39,773 nucleotides of DNA from assembly GCA_949902595.1 (NCBI GenBank), contig CATLDC010000017.1, forward strand, positions 1 through 39,773, in the 5' to 3' direction. Source of the DNA: an uncultured Candidatus Melainabacteria bacterium (GTDB lineage: Bacteria > Cyanobacteriota > Vampirovibrionia > Gastranaerophilales > Gastranaerophilaceae). A model generated the notes under the pieces. That model worked only from the letters and a program-made list of their open reading frames with translations, was not told the DNA's origin and ran no database searches. Both the position numbers and the translations under genes were made by a program. How positions within the stretch are numbered: position 1 is the first letter of the stretch; each line of letters opens with the position of its first letter. Shown in pieces: positions 8,735-17,015 of this stretch.

Positions 8735-9571
8735 TTATTCTTCGCTAAGAGATTGGTGACCAGATTTGTGAGATTTTAGAAGCACGCCTCTTTTTGAAGT
8801 CTGGATGAAGTCAATCATTTTTTCAATGTACTCGTTCATCGGAATCTCAGCTTTGATTTTTTCGATTGCCTGAGTTGTGTTGTACTCGTCAGAGATAAGA
8901 AGCTTGAATGCTTCATTTGTAGCTGTTCTGACTTCCTGAGTAACCCCTCTGCGCTTCATTGCAATAACGTTAAGTCCGCGCGGAACTGGTGGTCTGCCTT
9001 CGCCTTTTGAGTAAGGAAGGATGTCCTGACGTGAAGCAGAGAATCCGCTTATGATTGCCATATCGCCGATTCTGATATTCTGGTGGAACACGCTCATGCC
9101 GCCAACAAATGCGCCAAATCCTACGTGAACATGGCCTCCAAGTGTAACGAGGTTTGCTAAGATAACCTGGTCAGCGAGAACGCAGTTGTGTGCGATGTGT
9201 GAGCCAACCATTAATAGACACTTGTTTCCGATTCTTGTTGTGAAGTCTCCGCATGCTGCGCCTCTGTGGATTGTAACGTTTTCTTTGATGATTGTCTCGT
9301 TTCCGATAACAACTTTTGTAGGCTCGCCTTTGTAGCCCAAATCCTGCGGTTCTGAACCGATTGTTGAGAATGGAGAAATTGTACAATTTTCACCGATTTC
9401 AGCAAATTCGATATAAGCGTTTGCGATGATTCTGGTGCCTTTACCGATTTTAACCCCTTCGCCTATTACGACATTTGGTCCGATAACAACGCCTTCAGCG
9501 ATTTGAGCTGACGGATGTATAACTGCTGAAGGGTGAATTGACCCTGTTTTTTCAAGAACTGTGTTTGACAT
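8735..9571 (-). CDS. lpxA: UDP-N-acetylglucosamine acyltransferase
   Basis: LpxA is a cytoplasmic homotrimer that O-acylates UDP-GlcNAc with an acyl chain from acyl-ACP, the first step of lipid A synthesis. The 278 residues show a left-handed beta-helix of hexapeptide repeats from about residue 12 to 190 (for example SAVIHPSAQIAEGVVIG). The active-site segment is VGSHIAHNC (His125 and His128; the latter aligns with the usual catalytic His). A helical C-terminal domain with the APRGLN-like segment VPRGLNVIAMKRRG follows. Start ATG is preceded by GGAG on the minus strand. It stands alone, without the common lpxD/fabZ/lpxB neighbours, with its own terminator. Together with waaA it shows an LPS-bearing cell. 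Confidence 0.95.
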   Translation of the reverse strand: MSNTVLEKTGSIHPSAVIHPSAQIAEGVVIGPNVVIGEGVKIGKGTRIIANAYIEFAEIGENCTISPFSTIGSEPQDLGYKGEPTKVVIGNETIIKENVTIHRGAACGDFTTRIGNKCLLMVGSHIAHNCVLADQVILANLVTLGGHVHVGFGAFVGGMSVFHQNIRIGDMAIISGFSASRQDILPYSKGEGRPPVPRGLNVIAMKRRGVTQEVRTATNEAFKLLISDEYNTTQAIEKIKAEIPMNEYIEKMIDFIQTSKRGVLLKSHKSGHQSLSEE

Positions 9572-9688
9572 TCTTTTTCTCCATTTAACTTCTACTACAA
9601 ATCAAGTATAGTATAAAAAAATCGAGAACTTGAAAATATTTATATTATTTTAATATGGGTTAAGATTTGAAAAGTTTTTAGTTACGTA

Positions 9689-9900
9689 TAATGTAACACA
9701 ATACCTATTGTGTTACATTATACCAGTTTGCTGGTTGAAATGCAAGTATATCAACTATTTCAATTTTGCTATTTTCACAAACTTTCCCCTTGTAGACCCA
9801 AAACGGGCCAAAAATCGCCAAACTTGTAACTCCTATCCCAACGGGGCGGAGCCCATACTCATTTACCCCCATGTAACACAATAGGTATTGTGTTACATTA
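9689..9900. mobile_element. MITE-like element with palindromic inverted ends
   Basis: The left end is a perfect palindrome: TAATGTAACACAATA (9689-9703), CC, then its complement (9706-9720). The right end (9871-9900) matches the reverse complement of the left end over 30 bases, with GG at the centre. The two ends are therefore inverted copies, each also self-complementary, around about 150 bp of non-coding DNA with a GGGGCGGAGCCC motif. Size, terminal inverted repeats and lack of coding suggest a miniature mobile element. A pair of regulator operators is the alternative. I see no clear target-site duplication. Confidence 0.5.
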
Positions 9901-9933
9901 GGTGTTTCGCAAATACCTCAAAAATATCGTAGT

Positions 9934-9949
9934 GTGGGGCTTGCCCCAC
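9934..9949. repeat. GC-rich hairpin before pilin gene
   Basis: GTGGGGC-TT-GCCCCAC is a perfect 7-bp inverted repeat ending about 25 bp before the pilin start codon. No T-tract follows it, so it is not a typical terminator. It could be a repeat remnant or a leader hairpin. Confidence 0.45.
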
Positions 9950-9974
9950 CAATAACTTAAGAAGAGAGGTTTGT

Positions 9975-11435
9975 ATGAAAAAACAAGGGTTCACACTTGC
10001 AGAGCTGTTGATAGTACTGGGGATAACAGGTGTTGTAGCAGCAGTATTGTTGCCGGTAATAAATAATCTTTTGCCGGACAAGACTAAAATGATGTATCTT
10101 AAAGCGTATGATGAACTTATGCAGGATGTCAAAAGTCTTGGCGCAAACTCTTCGCTTTTTCCGTATGCTGTGGATATAAACGGAAAAAGCTATGATGTTA
10201 GTAATTACCCGTTCATTAATAACGAAATACCGATAAATAAAAAATTTAGTAAAGATGAGTATACGGGCAAAACAAAATTGTGCAACCTGATTGCTTTTAC
10301 AATGAACGCAGAACCTAACTGCAAAGAAGATGCTCCGGATTATTCGGATTCCTTGTTTGATGCAAATAAATCATATACAACCAAAAACGGGATGCAATGG
10401 TGGATAGTGCCAAAGGTATATGAAACATCAGAAGGAAAAGCCAGCTATCAGACAGATATTTATGTTGATGTTGACCCTTCAAAAAAATCTAAGAACTGTC
10501 TTTTTAATTCTTTGACCTGCAAACAACCTGATAGATTCAAATTCTTGCTTGCTGCAGACGGGACTCTGATACCGGCAGATCCGATGGGGTTAAAATATAT
10601 CCAGACGAGAAAGAATTTGCTGAAACAAAAATATACTGTAGAAGGAGATGTCTTAGCTAAGTTAGATGATACACTGCTTGATAATAATTTAAAAGAAGTC
10701 TTTGACAACAATAATTCTGACAAAGAGCCTGATAAGGAGCCGGAACCTGATAAAGAACCAGAACCGGATGAGCCGGAAATTGTAGTTCCGGAGAATCAGA
10801 AAGTTTGTTCAGAATCTTATAAAACTTGTGTTTGCGGTGATATATTCGAAGGAAGAATAATAAACTGTTTTACAATGACTGATTTTAGGAGTAGCATTAG
10901 TGACTGGCCTGGACGTGATGTTGTAATGAGCCAAATTTCTAAGCGTATTATTAATTTTCAGTTTCCTCTCAACAGTAATGCTTATGTTTACAGTTTACAT
11001 CAAATCTATTACCCTTATAGCGGGAATCATCCTGAAAATCATAAATTTGTTTATAACGGTATATATAAACTAAACCAAGGCAGCAAAACCTATTATTTAC
11101 CTTTGCCGGATGATATACTTCAAAAAACTCTTACGGAGCAAGAAAACCGGGCTATGAATGATAGAAAATCAATCTGGCGTCAAGAGTTATACTTTTATTT
11201 ACCAAACGACGCAAAATATCACTATTTATGCTTTTATGATAATATCCCTCAGGGACCTGTAACAGAAGCTCCTGGTTTTTGCGGGGTTAATGATTCTGCA
11301 CATAGTCAGCTGTGGTATCCGGATTTTTATTCAAGAAGTTCTGCGTATACACTAGAAAATCTTTCTAATTATGCTGCAAATAAATCTGGTGGCGATACCT
11401 ACTACTCTGTAGATAACGTAAACGGGTATAATTAA
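9975..11435 (+). CDS. Large type IV pilin-like/pseudopilin protein
   Basis: The N-terminus MKKQG-FTLAELLIVLGITGVVAA is a class III prepilin signal: cleavage after Gly5, N-methylated Phe6, Glu at +5 (Glu10). A hydrophobic helix runs to about residue 33. It should be processed by prepilin peptidase and enter a type IV pilus or type II secretion-like pseudopilus. At 486 residues it is much longer than typical pilins. After a first globular domain comes a Pro/Glu/Asp/Lys linker (about 248-269, tandem EPDK/EPEPDK units). A second Cys-containing domain (about 275-486) follows, perhaps an exposed adhesive or enzymatic tip. No pilus machinery lies nearby. GAGAGG precedes the ATG. The stop interlocks tail to tail with the radical SAM gene (TTAA, 11432-11435). 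Confidence 0.85.
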   Translation: MKKQGFTLAELLIVLGITGVVAAVLLPVINNLLPDKTKMMYLKAYDELMQDVKSLGANSSLFPYAVDINGKSYDVSNYPFINNEIPINKKFSKDEYTGKTKLCNLIAFTMNAEPNCKEDAPDYSDSLFDANKSYTTKNGMQWWIVPKVYETSEGKASYQTDIYVDVDPSKKSKNCLFNSLTCKQPDRFKFLLAADGTLIPADPMGLKYIQTRKNLLKQKYTVEGDVLAKLDDTLLDNNLKEVFDNNNSDKEPDKEPEPDKEPEPDEPEIVVPENQKVCSESYKTCVCGDIFEGRIINCFTMTDFRSSISDWPGRDVVMSQISKRIINFQFPLNSNAYVYSLHQIYYPYSGNHPENHKFVYNGIYKLNQGSKTYYLPLPDDILQKTLTEQENRAMNDRKSIWRQELYFYLPNDAKYHYLCFYDNIPQGPVTEAPGFCGVNDSAHSQLWYPDFYSRSSAYTLENLSNYAANKSGGDTYYSVDNVNGYN

Positions 11436-12931
11436 CGCCTTAATAACCTCTTATACTCATTTAAAAGCAGCTGCTTTCTCGGGTAATTCTCTATGATATC
11501 CCACGGAAGCGGCTCTTCTATATCAAATCCGTCAATAAATTTGCTGATGTCTATATTCAACTCCTTTAACGCTGATTTGTATGCACCGATTTTTCCGCCC
11601 TTTTTGTAAACCTCTACAAGAAACGGAGAAAGCGACTCGTCACCGCGTGATAAAACTGTCTGCCAGAAATCCCATTTTGCACTCGAAAACTTTGAAGAGA
11701 CTCCAAGCTTCCGGAGCTCTTTTTCTAAGAACTTTTGCTTGGCTTCCAGGCTCTTTGTGTCTTCTCTTTTTGACCACTGAAGCGGGGTCTGCGGCTTTGG
11801 TACAAATGTTGAGAATGAAAACTCAATGTTGAATCCTTTGTTCTCGTCCTTGATTCGTTTGGCAAGCCTCAAAAACTCTTTGATGTCGTCTTCGGTTTCT
11901 GTCGGAATACCTATCATGGAATAGATTTTTAAACCCTTGAGCCCGTTTTCGCGCGCAACTTTGACCGCGTTCAATATCTGGTCTTCCTTAAGGTTTTTGT
12001 TTATAAATTTCCGGAGCCTTTCACTTGCAGCCTCAATCGCAATCGTGGAATGCTTCTGACCTCCAAGCACAAGGGTCTGCACCATCTCCGGAGTGACAGA
12101 ATCAGTGCGCAAAGATGAAATCCCGAGCTCGATTTCTTCACCGGATTCGATTTTTTCTCTTATGTATTGCATTATATCGTTAAACTGCGGGTGTGCGCTG
12201 ATTTGAGCACCTAGAAGCGCGATTTTGTTTGTGTGCTTAAGCCCAAAATCAATTGCTTCAATAATCTTGTTAAAATCATTGTGTCTGAAAGGCAGATTCG
12301 TGTATGAAGCAGTGCAAAACGCGCAGCGGTTCATGCAGCCGCGCGCAACTTCTATTATGAATGTGTCCTTAAAATAACTTTTTTCGCTCAGAATCGGGGT
12401 GTAGATTACATCATTAAGACTCACCGTTGCTTTTTTTACGGGCTTATCCGGAACATAAACCCCTTCGACTTCACTGAGAAGCTCCAGTGCTCTTTGTTTG
12501 TCGTTGTTTTTGAGGATTTCTAAGACTTGTCGGAAGCTTTCTTCTCCGTCTCCAATCATCATGAAATCGAAGAATGCCTTGTAGGGCTCCGGGTTTGTTG
12601 TAAGCACAGGGCCGCCTGCAAAAATTAGCGGGAAGCTTTCATCTCTTTGGCTTGAATAATACGGGATTTTTAGTTTGTCAAAAATCTCAAATACGCCTGC
12701 AAAATCAAAGTCGAACGACATTGAAAAAGCGATTGCGCCAATATCTTGGACGCTTTTTTTTATGTTTATGTTGTCGGTCGAAATCCGCTCAGCGTTTACA
12801 CCTTCTGTTGTGTCGGCAATTTTGTAGAGCCACAAATACCCGAGTGACGACAGGGCAAACTCTTCGATGGCAGGATACGCCATAAGGAAATTGTAGTTGC
12901 CGCTTTTAGGTGTGTATAGCTTTTTTAACAC
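11432..12931 (-). CDS. B12-binding-domain-like radical SAM protein
   Basis: This is a radical SAM enzyme of unknown substrate. An N-terminal Rossmann-like region with FAGGPVLTTNPEPY and MMIGDGEE resembles cobalamin-binding-domain radical SAM proteins, but lacks a visible DxHxxG B12 motif. The [4Fe-4S] motif is RGCMNRCAFC (CxxxCxxC, Cys199/203/206 from the start used here). A TIM-barrel core follows, with GAQISAHPQF, GISSLRTDS and IAIEAASERLRKFINK. I chose GTG 12931 (VLKKLYTPKSGNYNF), preceded by GAGGGG. An in-frame GTG at 12946 would add five residues and lies inside the palindromic repeat, which also supplies a Shine-Dalgarno-like GGAGAGG. About 500 residues. The gene follows the AI-2E permease on the same strand. 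Confidence 0.85.
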   Translation of the reverse strand: MLKKLYTPKSGNYNFLMAYPAIEEFALSSLGYLWLYKIADTTEGVNAERISTDNINIKKSVQDIGAIAFSMSFDFDFAGVFEIFDKLKIPYYSSQRDESFPLIFAGGPVLTTNPEPYKAFFDFMMIGDGEESFRQVLEILKNNDKQRALELLSEVEGVYVPDKPVKKATVSLNDVIYTPILSEKSYFKDTFIIEVARGCMNRCAFCTASYTNLPFRHNDFNKIIEAIDFGLKHTNKIALLGAQISAHPQFNDIMQYIREKIESGEEIELGISSLRTDSVTPEMVQTLVLGGQKHSTIAIEAASERLRKFINKNLKEDQILNAVKVARENGLKGLKIYSMIGIPTETEDDIKEFLRLAKRIKDENKGFNIEFSFSTFVPKPQTPLQWSKREDTKSLEAKQKFLEKELRKLGVSSKFSSAKWDFWQTVLSRGDESLSPFLVEVYKKGGKIGAYKSALKELNIDISKFIDGFDIEEPLPWDIIENYPRKQLLLNEYKRLLRR

Positions 12932-12936
12932 TGATT

Positions 12937-12972
12937 GACCCCTCACCCTGCCCTCTCCCTAAGGAGAGGGAG
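12937..12972. repeat. REP-like palindromic repeat, copy 2
   Basis: GACCCCTCACCCTGCCCTC followed by TCCCTAAGGAGAGGGAGT is nearly the same as the element at 1512-1564, minus its internal hairpin. CCCTCTCCT/AGGAGAGGG pairs as a hairpin. It lies between the AI-2E permease gene and the radical SAM gene and overlaps the possible upstream start and ribosome binding site of the latter. Confidence 0.6.
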
Positions 12973-12979
12973 TACTGTT

Positions 12980-14005
12980 TTAATTCACATTCTTGATATA
13001 CAACTCTTCTATCAAAACGCACACAGTTGCTGCGATTGCCGGCGCAAATATAACACCGATTACGCCAAGGTACTGCGCTGTTACAAACAGGAAGAAATAA
13101 ATAATAAGCGGGTGCAGGTCTAAGAACTTGCTGAAAATATACGGTCTTACAAGGTTGTTTTCTGCCCATTGTGAAAACGCAAAAACCGCGATTACAAGCG
13201 CAATAGTCAATCCGCCCATCTTGTAACACATAAGAAGTATGATGACAAGTGCAATTCCAGGCCCAACAACCGGTATGATATCAAACACAGCTGATAAAAC
13301 GCCCAATAAAACCGCGTAATCGACTTTCAACAGCGCAAGCCCGATTGTCATAATCACACCTACACTTGTCATTGTAACAACCTGAGCAAGCACATAGCCG
13401 CCGATTTTTTGTGAAATCGATTCGATAATCTCCTCTGCTTTTTCTTTCATCTGGGCAGGGAAGAGCTTGAGGTAAGTCTTTCTGACGATTTCTTTGTCCG
13501 CCATAAAGTAGTATATGATGATACACGCTGCAAGGAAATAGATTATCGCAGATGCAAACTCCATGCTCAAATTTATTGAATTGTTAACAAACTTTGTAGT
13601 GAAACTGGAAGCTGATGACAAAAGCCCTGTCAAATCAAGCTCGCTTGTCGGAATGCTTTTTAAAAGCGGGCTGGAGAGAATCATTGCTTTTACTGTGTTT
13701 ACGTGCTCCGGAAGCTGGGTAAGGAAGGATTTAATCTGATGTCCTCCCATATAGATTATCGGAATAAAGAATAATGCTGATATTGTTAGTGCGCCTCCAA
13801 GCACAAGGCTTGACGCAAGACCGCGGTTAACTTTTTGCGAAAGCTTGTCAACAAGCGGGTTGAGCGAGCAGGCAATAACGTATGAGGCGAAAAACAGGAT
13901 TGCGATGTCTTTTATTTTTGAGATAAAGACAAGAAACAAAATCGCGATAATGAAAAATATTATGTTTTTTGCTGTGACGTACTTTTTTACTTGAATATCA
14001 AACAT
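12980..14005 (-). CDS. AI-2E family transporter (PerM-like)
   Basis: This 341-residue inner-membrane permease belongs to the AI-2E/PerM (UPF0118) family. Members are implicated in small-molecule or ion export; the substrate here is unknown and the AI-2 name should not be taken literally. It has paired N-terminal helices (about 14-50), a third (about 60-85), a soluble middle segment (about 90-150), and a helical bundle to the end. Typical features include SLNPLVDKL near residue 50, GYVLAQVVTM, the run DIIPVVGPGIA, and WAENNLVRPYIFSKFLDLHPL in the C-terminal half. AAGGAG precedes the ATG on the minus strand. It probably shares a transcript with the downstream radical SAM gene across the palindromic repeat. 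Confidence 0.9.
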   Translation of the reverse strand: MFDIQVKKYVTAKNIIFFIIAILFLVFISKIKDIAILFFASYVIACSLNPLVDKLSQKVNRGLASSLVLGGALTISALFFIPIIYMGGHQIKSFLTQLPEHVNTVKAMILSSPLLKSIPTSELDLTGLLSSASSFTTKFVNNSINLSMEFASAIIYFLAACIIIYYFMADKEIVRKTYLKLFPAQMKEKAEEIIESISQKIGGYVLAQVVTMTSVGVIMTIGLALLKVDYAVLLGVLSAVFDIIPVVGPGIALVIILLMCYKMGGLTIALVIAVFAFSQWAENNLVRPYIFSKFLDLHPLIIYFFLFVTAQYLGVIGVIFAPAIAATVCVLIEELYIKNVN

Positions 14006-14080
14006 TTAATAAAACTCCTTATTTCTTCTTGATTCTATCATAAAATCATCCATTTATATATTCAATTCCCCGACAAAGGA

Positions 14081-14095
14081 TGTTAAAATATCACC
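14081..14095 (+). promoter_or_regulatory. Extended -10 directly before ABC ATPase (leaderless)
   Basis: TGT-TAAAAT (14081-14089) is an extended -10 exactly 6 nt before ATG 14096, predicting a leaderless transcript. An AAAGGA lies too far upstream (15 nt) to act as ribosome binding site. Confidence 0.5.
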
Positions 14096-14878
14096 ATGGA
14101 AAATTTATTAGAACTCAAAAACCTTGTTGTTGAATACAAGAGCATAAAAAATGATTCTGAATCAGTCGTAAAAGCAGTAAACGACGTTTCTCTTACAATA
14201 AAACGCGGCGAAATCTATGCACTCGCAGGAGAATCCGGCTGCGGTAAATCAACGCTTTCAAAAGCCGTTACAAAACTTGTGAAACCAAAGTCTGGCGATA
14301 TTCTGCTCAACGGGAAAAGTATTCTTAACCAGACAAAAGAAGAGAGGAAAAAATACCCGCATGAAGTGCAGATGGTTTTCCAAAACCCGTATTCGAGCCT
14401 CAATCCCAAGATGAAAATCGGCGAGATACTAAAAGAGCCGCTCGATATTAATACCAGATATTCAAAAACAAGAAAACAGATTCTGATAAGACGCGTGCTT
14501 AACGATGTGGGACTCGCAGAAAGCTGTCTTGACTTGTACCCGCACGAGTTTTCAGGAGGTCAGCGCCAGAGGATTGCAATTGCAAGAGCTCTGATTCTTA
14601 ATCCTAAACTCCTTATTGCAGACGAGCCTGTGAGCGCTCTGGACGCAAGCATTCAGGCGCAGATTATTAACCTGCTTAAGGAACTGAGAAGAAAAAGAAA
14701 TCTTACAATTCTCTTTATCTCGCATGACTTGAATGTAATCAGATACCTTGCTGACAGGGTTGGTATTATGTATTTCGGCAAACTGGTTGAGGAAAACTAT
14801 ACAGAAAGCATTTTCAATTTTCCGACTGCCGATTATACTAAAACCCTGTTAAGCTCCGCTCCAAGACTCCTGGCTTAG
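14096..14878 (+). CDS. Oligopeptide/dipeptide-type ABC transporter ATP-binding protein
   Basis: This ABC ATPase of the OppF/DppF group would power uptake of peptides or similar solutes. Walker A is GESGCGKST (about 45-53). The Q-loop segment is QMVFQNPYSSLNP, the signature FSGGQRQR, Walker B LLIADEP, D-loop SALDASIQ and switch His ISHDL. The stretch after the ABC core is short (ADYTKTLLSSAPRL), matching the family's C-terminal region but without a full oligopeptide-binding extension. No permease, second ATPase or binding protein gene is adjacent, so it is an orphan here. Its last 41 bp overlap the end of the convergent TPR gene, coding on both strands. The start codon has no Shine-Dalgarno. 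Confidence 0.88.
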   Translation: MENLLELKNLVVEYKSIKNDSESVVKAVNDVSLTIKRGEIYALAGESGCGKSTLSKAVTKLVKPKSGDILLNGKSILNQTKEERKKYPHEVQMVFQNPYSSLNPKMKIGEILKEPLDINTRYSKTRKQILIRRVLNDVGLAESCLDLYPHEFSGGQRQRIAIARALILNPKLLIADEPVSALDASIQAQIINLLKELRRKRNLTILFISHDLNVIRYLADRVGIMYFGKLVEENYTESIFNFPTADYTKTLLSSAPRLLA

Positions 14879-16208
14879 GCGGGTAAATTGATTTTTTCGG
14901 AACCTTGATTGTGTTTACGAGTGTCTTGTATTTCTTGTCCTTGTACAAATACACGTCGATTTCGTAATATTCGAGCTCTTTTTTTGTGAAAATATTCTTG
15001 CCGAAGGTCACAGTTATTTCAGGTGTTTCAACCCCGTTTCCAAAAAGCTGGTTGGATTTTCCAAGAATATTCCGGGAAACCGTCTCAACAACCTTGTCTC
15101 TGTTTCTGAGAACAAAGTCTGCTGACAGCCTTGTTATGTCCATGTTGGAAGTGTTGGTGAAAACGTAAGTCGGCTTGAGCTTGTATTTGAACCAGAGTTT
15201 TTTTACAACGAAGGATTTTAGAGTAACATCAACGTCGTTTTTGTAAATAACCTTTCTTTCGACAAACAAATCCACTGAATGGATTTTGTACCTGTAGTAC
15301 TTGGCTTCTGCCGGCCTGCCTTCCAAATCCGCTATGTTTGCAGCCTTAAAGAGCGCTTTTCCGTATGTGCCGTAATCAATGTCCTGCGGAATCTTTTCAA
15401 GCAGAGGCTCAAAATACTTCACAGCCTTTATTGGGTCTAAATCAGAGTAAACAATCGCAAGCTTGTACTTGATTTTGTTGTTGTCAGGTTCATATTTTTC
15501 TGCCTTTTTTAAGAAACGCACGGCATCAGAATTGTAGCCGCTCTTTACCATTATGTCTGCTGTTTCTGTGTAAGCGTTTACGATTCTTGTGACGATTGAT
15601 TTTTCTACTACAGAGTCCTTTTTCGAGAACTTGTTGTAATAGAATCTTGCTTTTTCATAACTCTTGGCTGCTTTCAGGAATTTTCCGATTGAATAATACT
15701 TGTCACCCATGTCAATGTATGAGCGGGTTTTGAACTTAATCAAATGCTTGTTGCTTACATCTCTTACCGAGTCTAACAGGGCGTCTGCTTCTTTGAACTT
15801 TTCCTGCGCAATCAGGACACGCGCGAGATTGTAGTAAGGCGTGAAGTTGTTGGTCTTTGCTTTCCTTATTGCAAGCTCGTAAGCAATTTGAGAGTTTACG
15901 TAATCATGAATTGTTTCGTAAAGGTAGCCAACCTGCATGCACACTGAATAATTCTTGTCCTGCAAATCTTTCATTAAATCGGATTGGGTCACAAGCTGCT
16001 TTGCAAGCTGCTCTTCCATTTTTGATTTTTCTTTTGTGTTTACATGCAGGTTCTTTATCATCTCAACACGCGCATGGTAAGTTAGATAAAGAGTGACGAT
16101 TAGCGCAAAGCCGAATGATATAGCCACAGTCCTTAAGTACTCCAGAAGAACCTGGGTCTTTGTCTTTTTGATATCGTATTTGGAATGTTTTTCTTTCTCT
16201 TTAATCAT
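14838..16208 (-). CDS. Membrane-anchored TPR protein
   Basis: This 456-residue protein has a basic cytoplasmic N-terminus, one membrane helix (about 28-47), a short coiled coil (about 55-80) and several tetratricopeptide repeats (about 85-320). Examples are YETIHDYVNSQIAYELAIRKA, YYNLARVLIAQEKFKEADALL and DMGDKYYSIGKFLKAAKSYEKA. The C-terminal beta-rich domain (about 330-440) has a conserved-looking TNTSNMDITRLSADFVLRN segment, similar in style to FxLYD-type domains. It is probably a scaffold for protein contacts on the outer face of the membrane; no specific function is readable. Its start overlaps the mgtC-like stop by 8 bp (ATGATTAA), so it is translationally coupled. Its end overlaps the ABC ATPase gene by 41 bp. 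Confidence 0.8.
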   Translation of the reverse strand: MIKEKEKHSKYDIKKTKTQVLLEYLRTVAISFGFALIVTLYLTYHARVEMIKNLHVNTKEKSKMEEQLAKQLVTQSDLMKDLQDKNYSVCMQVGYLYETIHDYVNSQIAYELAIRKAKTNNFTPYYNLARVLIAQEKFKEADALLDSVRDVSNKHLIKFKTRSYIDMGDKYYSIGKFLKAAKSYEKARFYYNKFSKKDSVVEKSIVTRIVNAYTETADIMVKSGYNSDAVRFLKKAEKYEPDNNKIKYKLAIVYSDLDPIKAVKYFEPLLEKIPQDIDYGTYGKALFKAANIADLEGRPAEAKYYRYKIHSVDLFVERKVIYKNDVDVTLKSFVVKKLWFKYKLKPTYVFTNTSNMDITRLSADFVLRNRDKVVETVSRNILGKSNQLFGNGVETPEITVTFGKNIFTKKELEYYEIDVYLYKDKKYKTLVNTIKVPKKSIYPPKPGVLERSLTGF

Positions 16209-16923
16209 TTAATTCCTGCAAGTTAACAGAGTCCGCGTCAATCATTTCTGTGAGCTTGTTGTAAATCTGGTTCATGTTTCTTTTGTGCGCGAGCTCAAAT
16301 GTTGAAGAGATTTTTGATTTTTCAGGATTCTCAAGAAGCTTCTTTGCTGAAAAATCTTTCATATACTCAACTTTTGAAGATAGAAAATCATATATTTTAT
16401 TGACCTCTTCTCCGTCACAGTAAATAGTGAGCTTGAATCTTCGAGCCTGCTTTCCGCTTGACGGCAAAAACTGCCTTTCAAGAATCCTGATAAGCGTGAG
16501 CACCGCAACACTCAATAGAGTGGAAATCAAAGCAATGTCAAACATCCCTGCTCCGCACGCCATCCCGATGCTTGCAGCAATCCACAAAGTAGCTGCAGTT
16601 GTAAGCCCGAAAACCATAGGACCGTTTCTGAGTACTGTACCTGCACCGATAAAACCAATACCGGTAACGATTTGCGCGGCAACACGGGAAGTATCCCTGA
16701 TACCGGTCGCGTTGTTTATCACAACATTGTCTCCGCTTGCATAAGTCGGAAATCCGTATATTGACAGCAGAGTGAATATGCAGGCTCCTAAACATACCAG
16801 AATATGTGTTCTAAGCCCCGCATACTTGTTTGTGAGTTCTCTTTCCAATCCCAAAGAAAATCCCATAACAAGTGCCATAAATAATCTGATTACAAAATCT
16901 GTATTAAAAACTAAACAATCCAT
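16201..16923 (-). CDS. MgtC/SapB family membrane protein
   Basis: This 240-residue inner-membrane protein belongs to the MgtC/SapB family. Members are linked to magnesium homeostasis and, in pathogens, to F-ATPase regulation; the biochemical role of most is unknown. Four or five hydrophobic helices cover residues 5-150. They include GLERELTNKYAGLRTHILVCLG and the hallmark RVAAQIVTGIGFIGAGTVLR. A cytoplasmic ACT-like C-terminal domain follows (about 160-240). I use ATG 16923 (MDCLVFNTDF), which has GGGAGAG six bases upstream. The frame is open to an ATG at 16971, but those 16 extra residues lack a ribosome binding site and are not family-like. First gene of a two-gene operon with the TPR protein. 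Confidence 0.88.
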   Translation of the reverse strand: MDCLVFNTDFVIRLFMALVMGFSLGLERELTNKYAGLRTHILVCLGACIFTLLSIYGFPTYASGDNVVINNATGIRDTSRVAAQIVTGIGFIGAGTVLRNGPMVFGLTTAATLWIAASIGMACGAGMFDIALISTLLSVAVLTLIRILERQFLPSSGKQARRFKLTIYCDGEEVNKIYDFLSSKVEYMKDFSAKKLLENPEKSKISSTFELAHKRNMNQIYNKLTEMIDADSVNLQELND

Positions 16924-17003
16924 TTTTCTCTCCCATAGGTATATGATACAATATTTGGCTCTAAAATACAACGATAACAGTAGGCAAAAGCATGTGCTTT
17001 ATG

Positions 17004-17009
17004 TATAAT
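17004..17009 (+). promoter_or_regulatory. Consensus -10 six bases before dgt (leaderless)
   Basis: TATAAT at 17004-17009 is followed by 6 nt (AGTGTT) and ATG 17016. There is no Shine-Dalgarno. A start site at the A of the ATG is expected. The -35 is weak. Confidence 0.55.
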
Positions 17010-17015
17010 AGTGTT

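Larger units (their letters stand above)
9572..9974. other. Gene-free intergenic region between lpxA and pilin gene
   Basis: This divergent intergenic region should hold both promoters. On the lpxA side the minus strand shows a TATACT-type -10 about 40 nt before the start. The middle is occupied by the palindrome-ended element at 9689-9900, and a GC hairpin sits at 9934-9949. I find no credible coding sequence. Confidence 0.6.

Noticed and set aside
9689..9900. CRISPR array
   Set aside because: The two repeats are inverted rather than direct, there are only two, and no cas gene is present.
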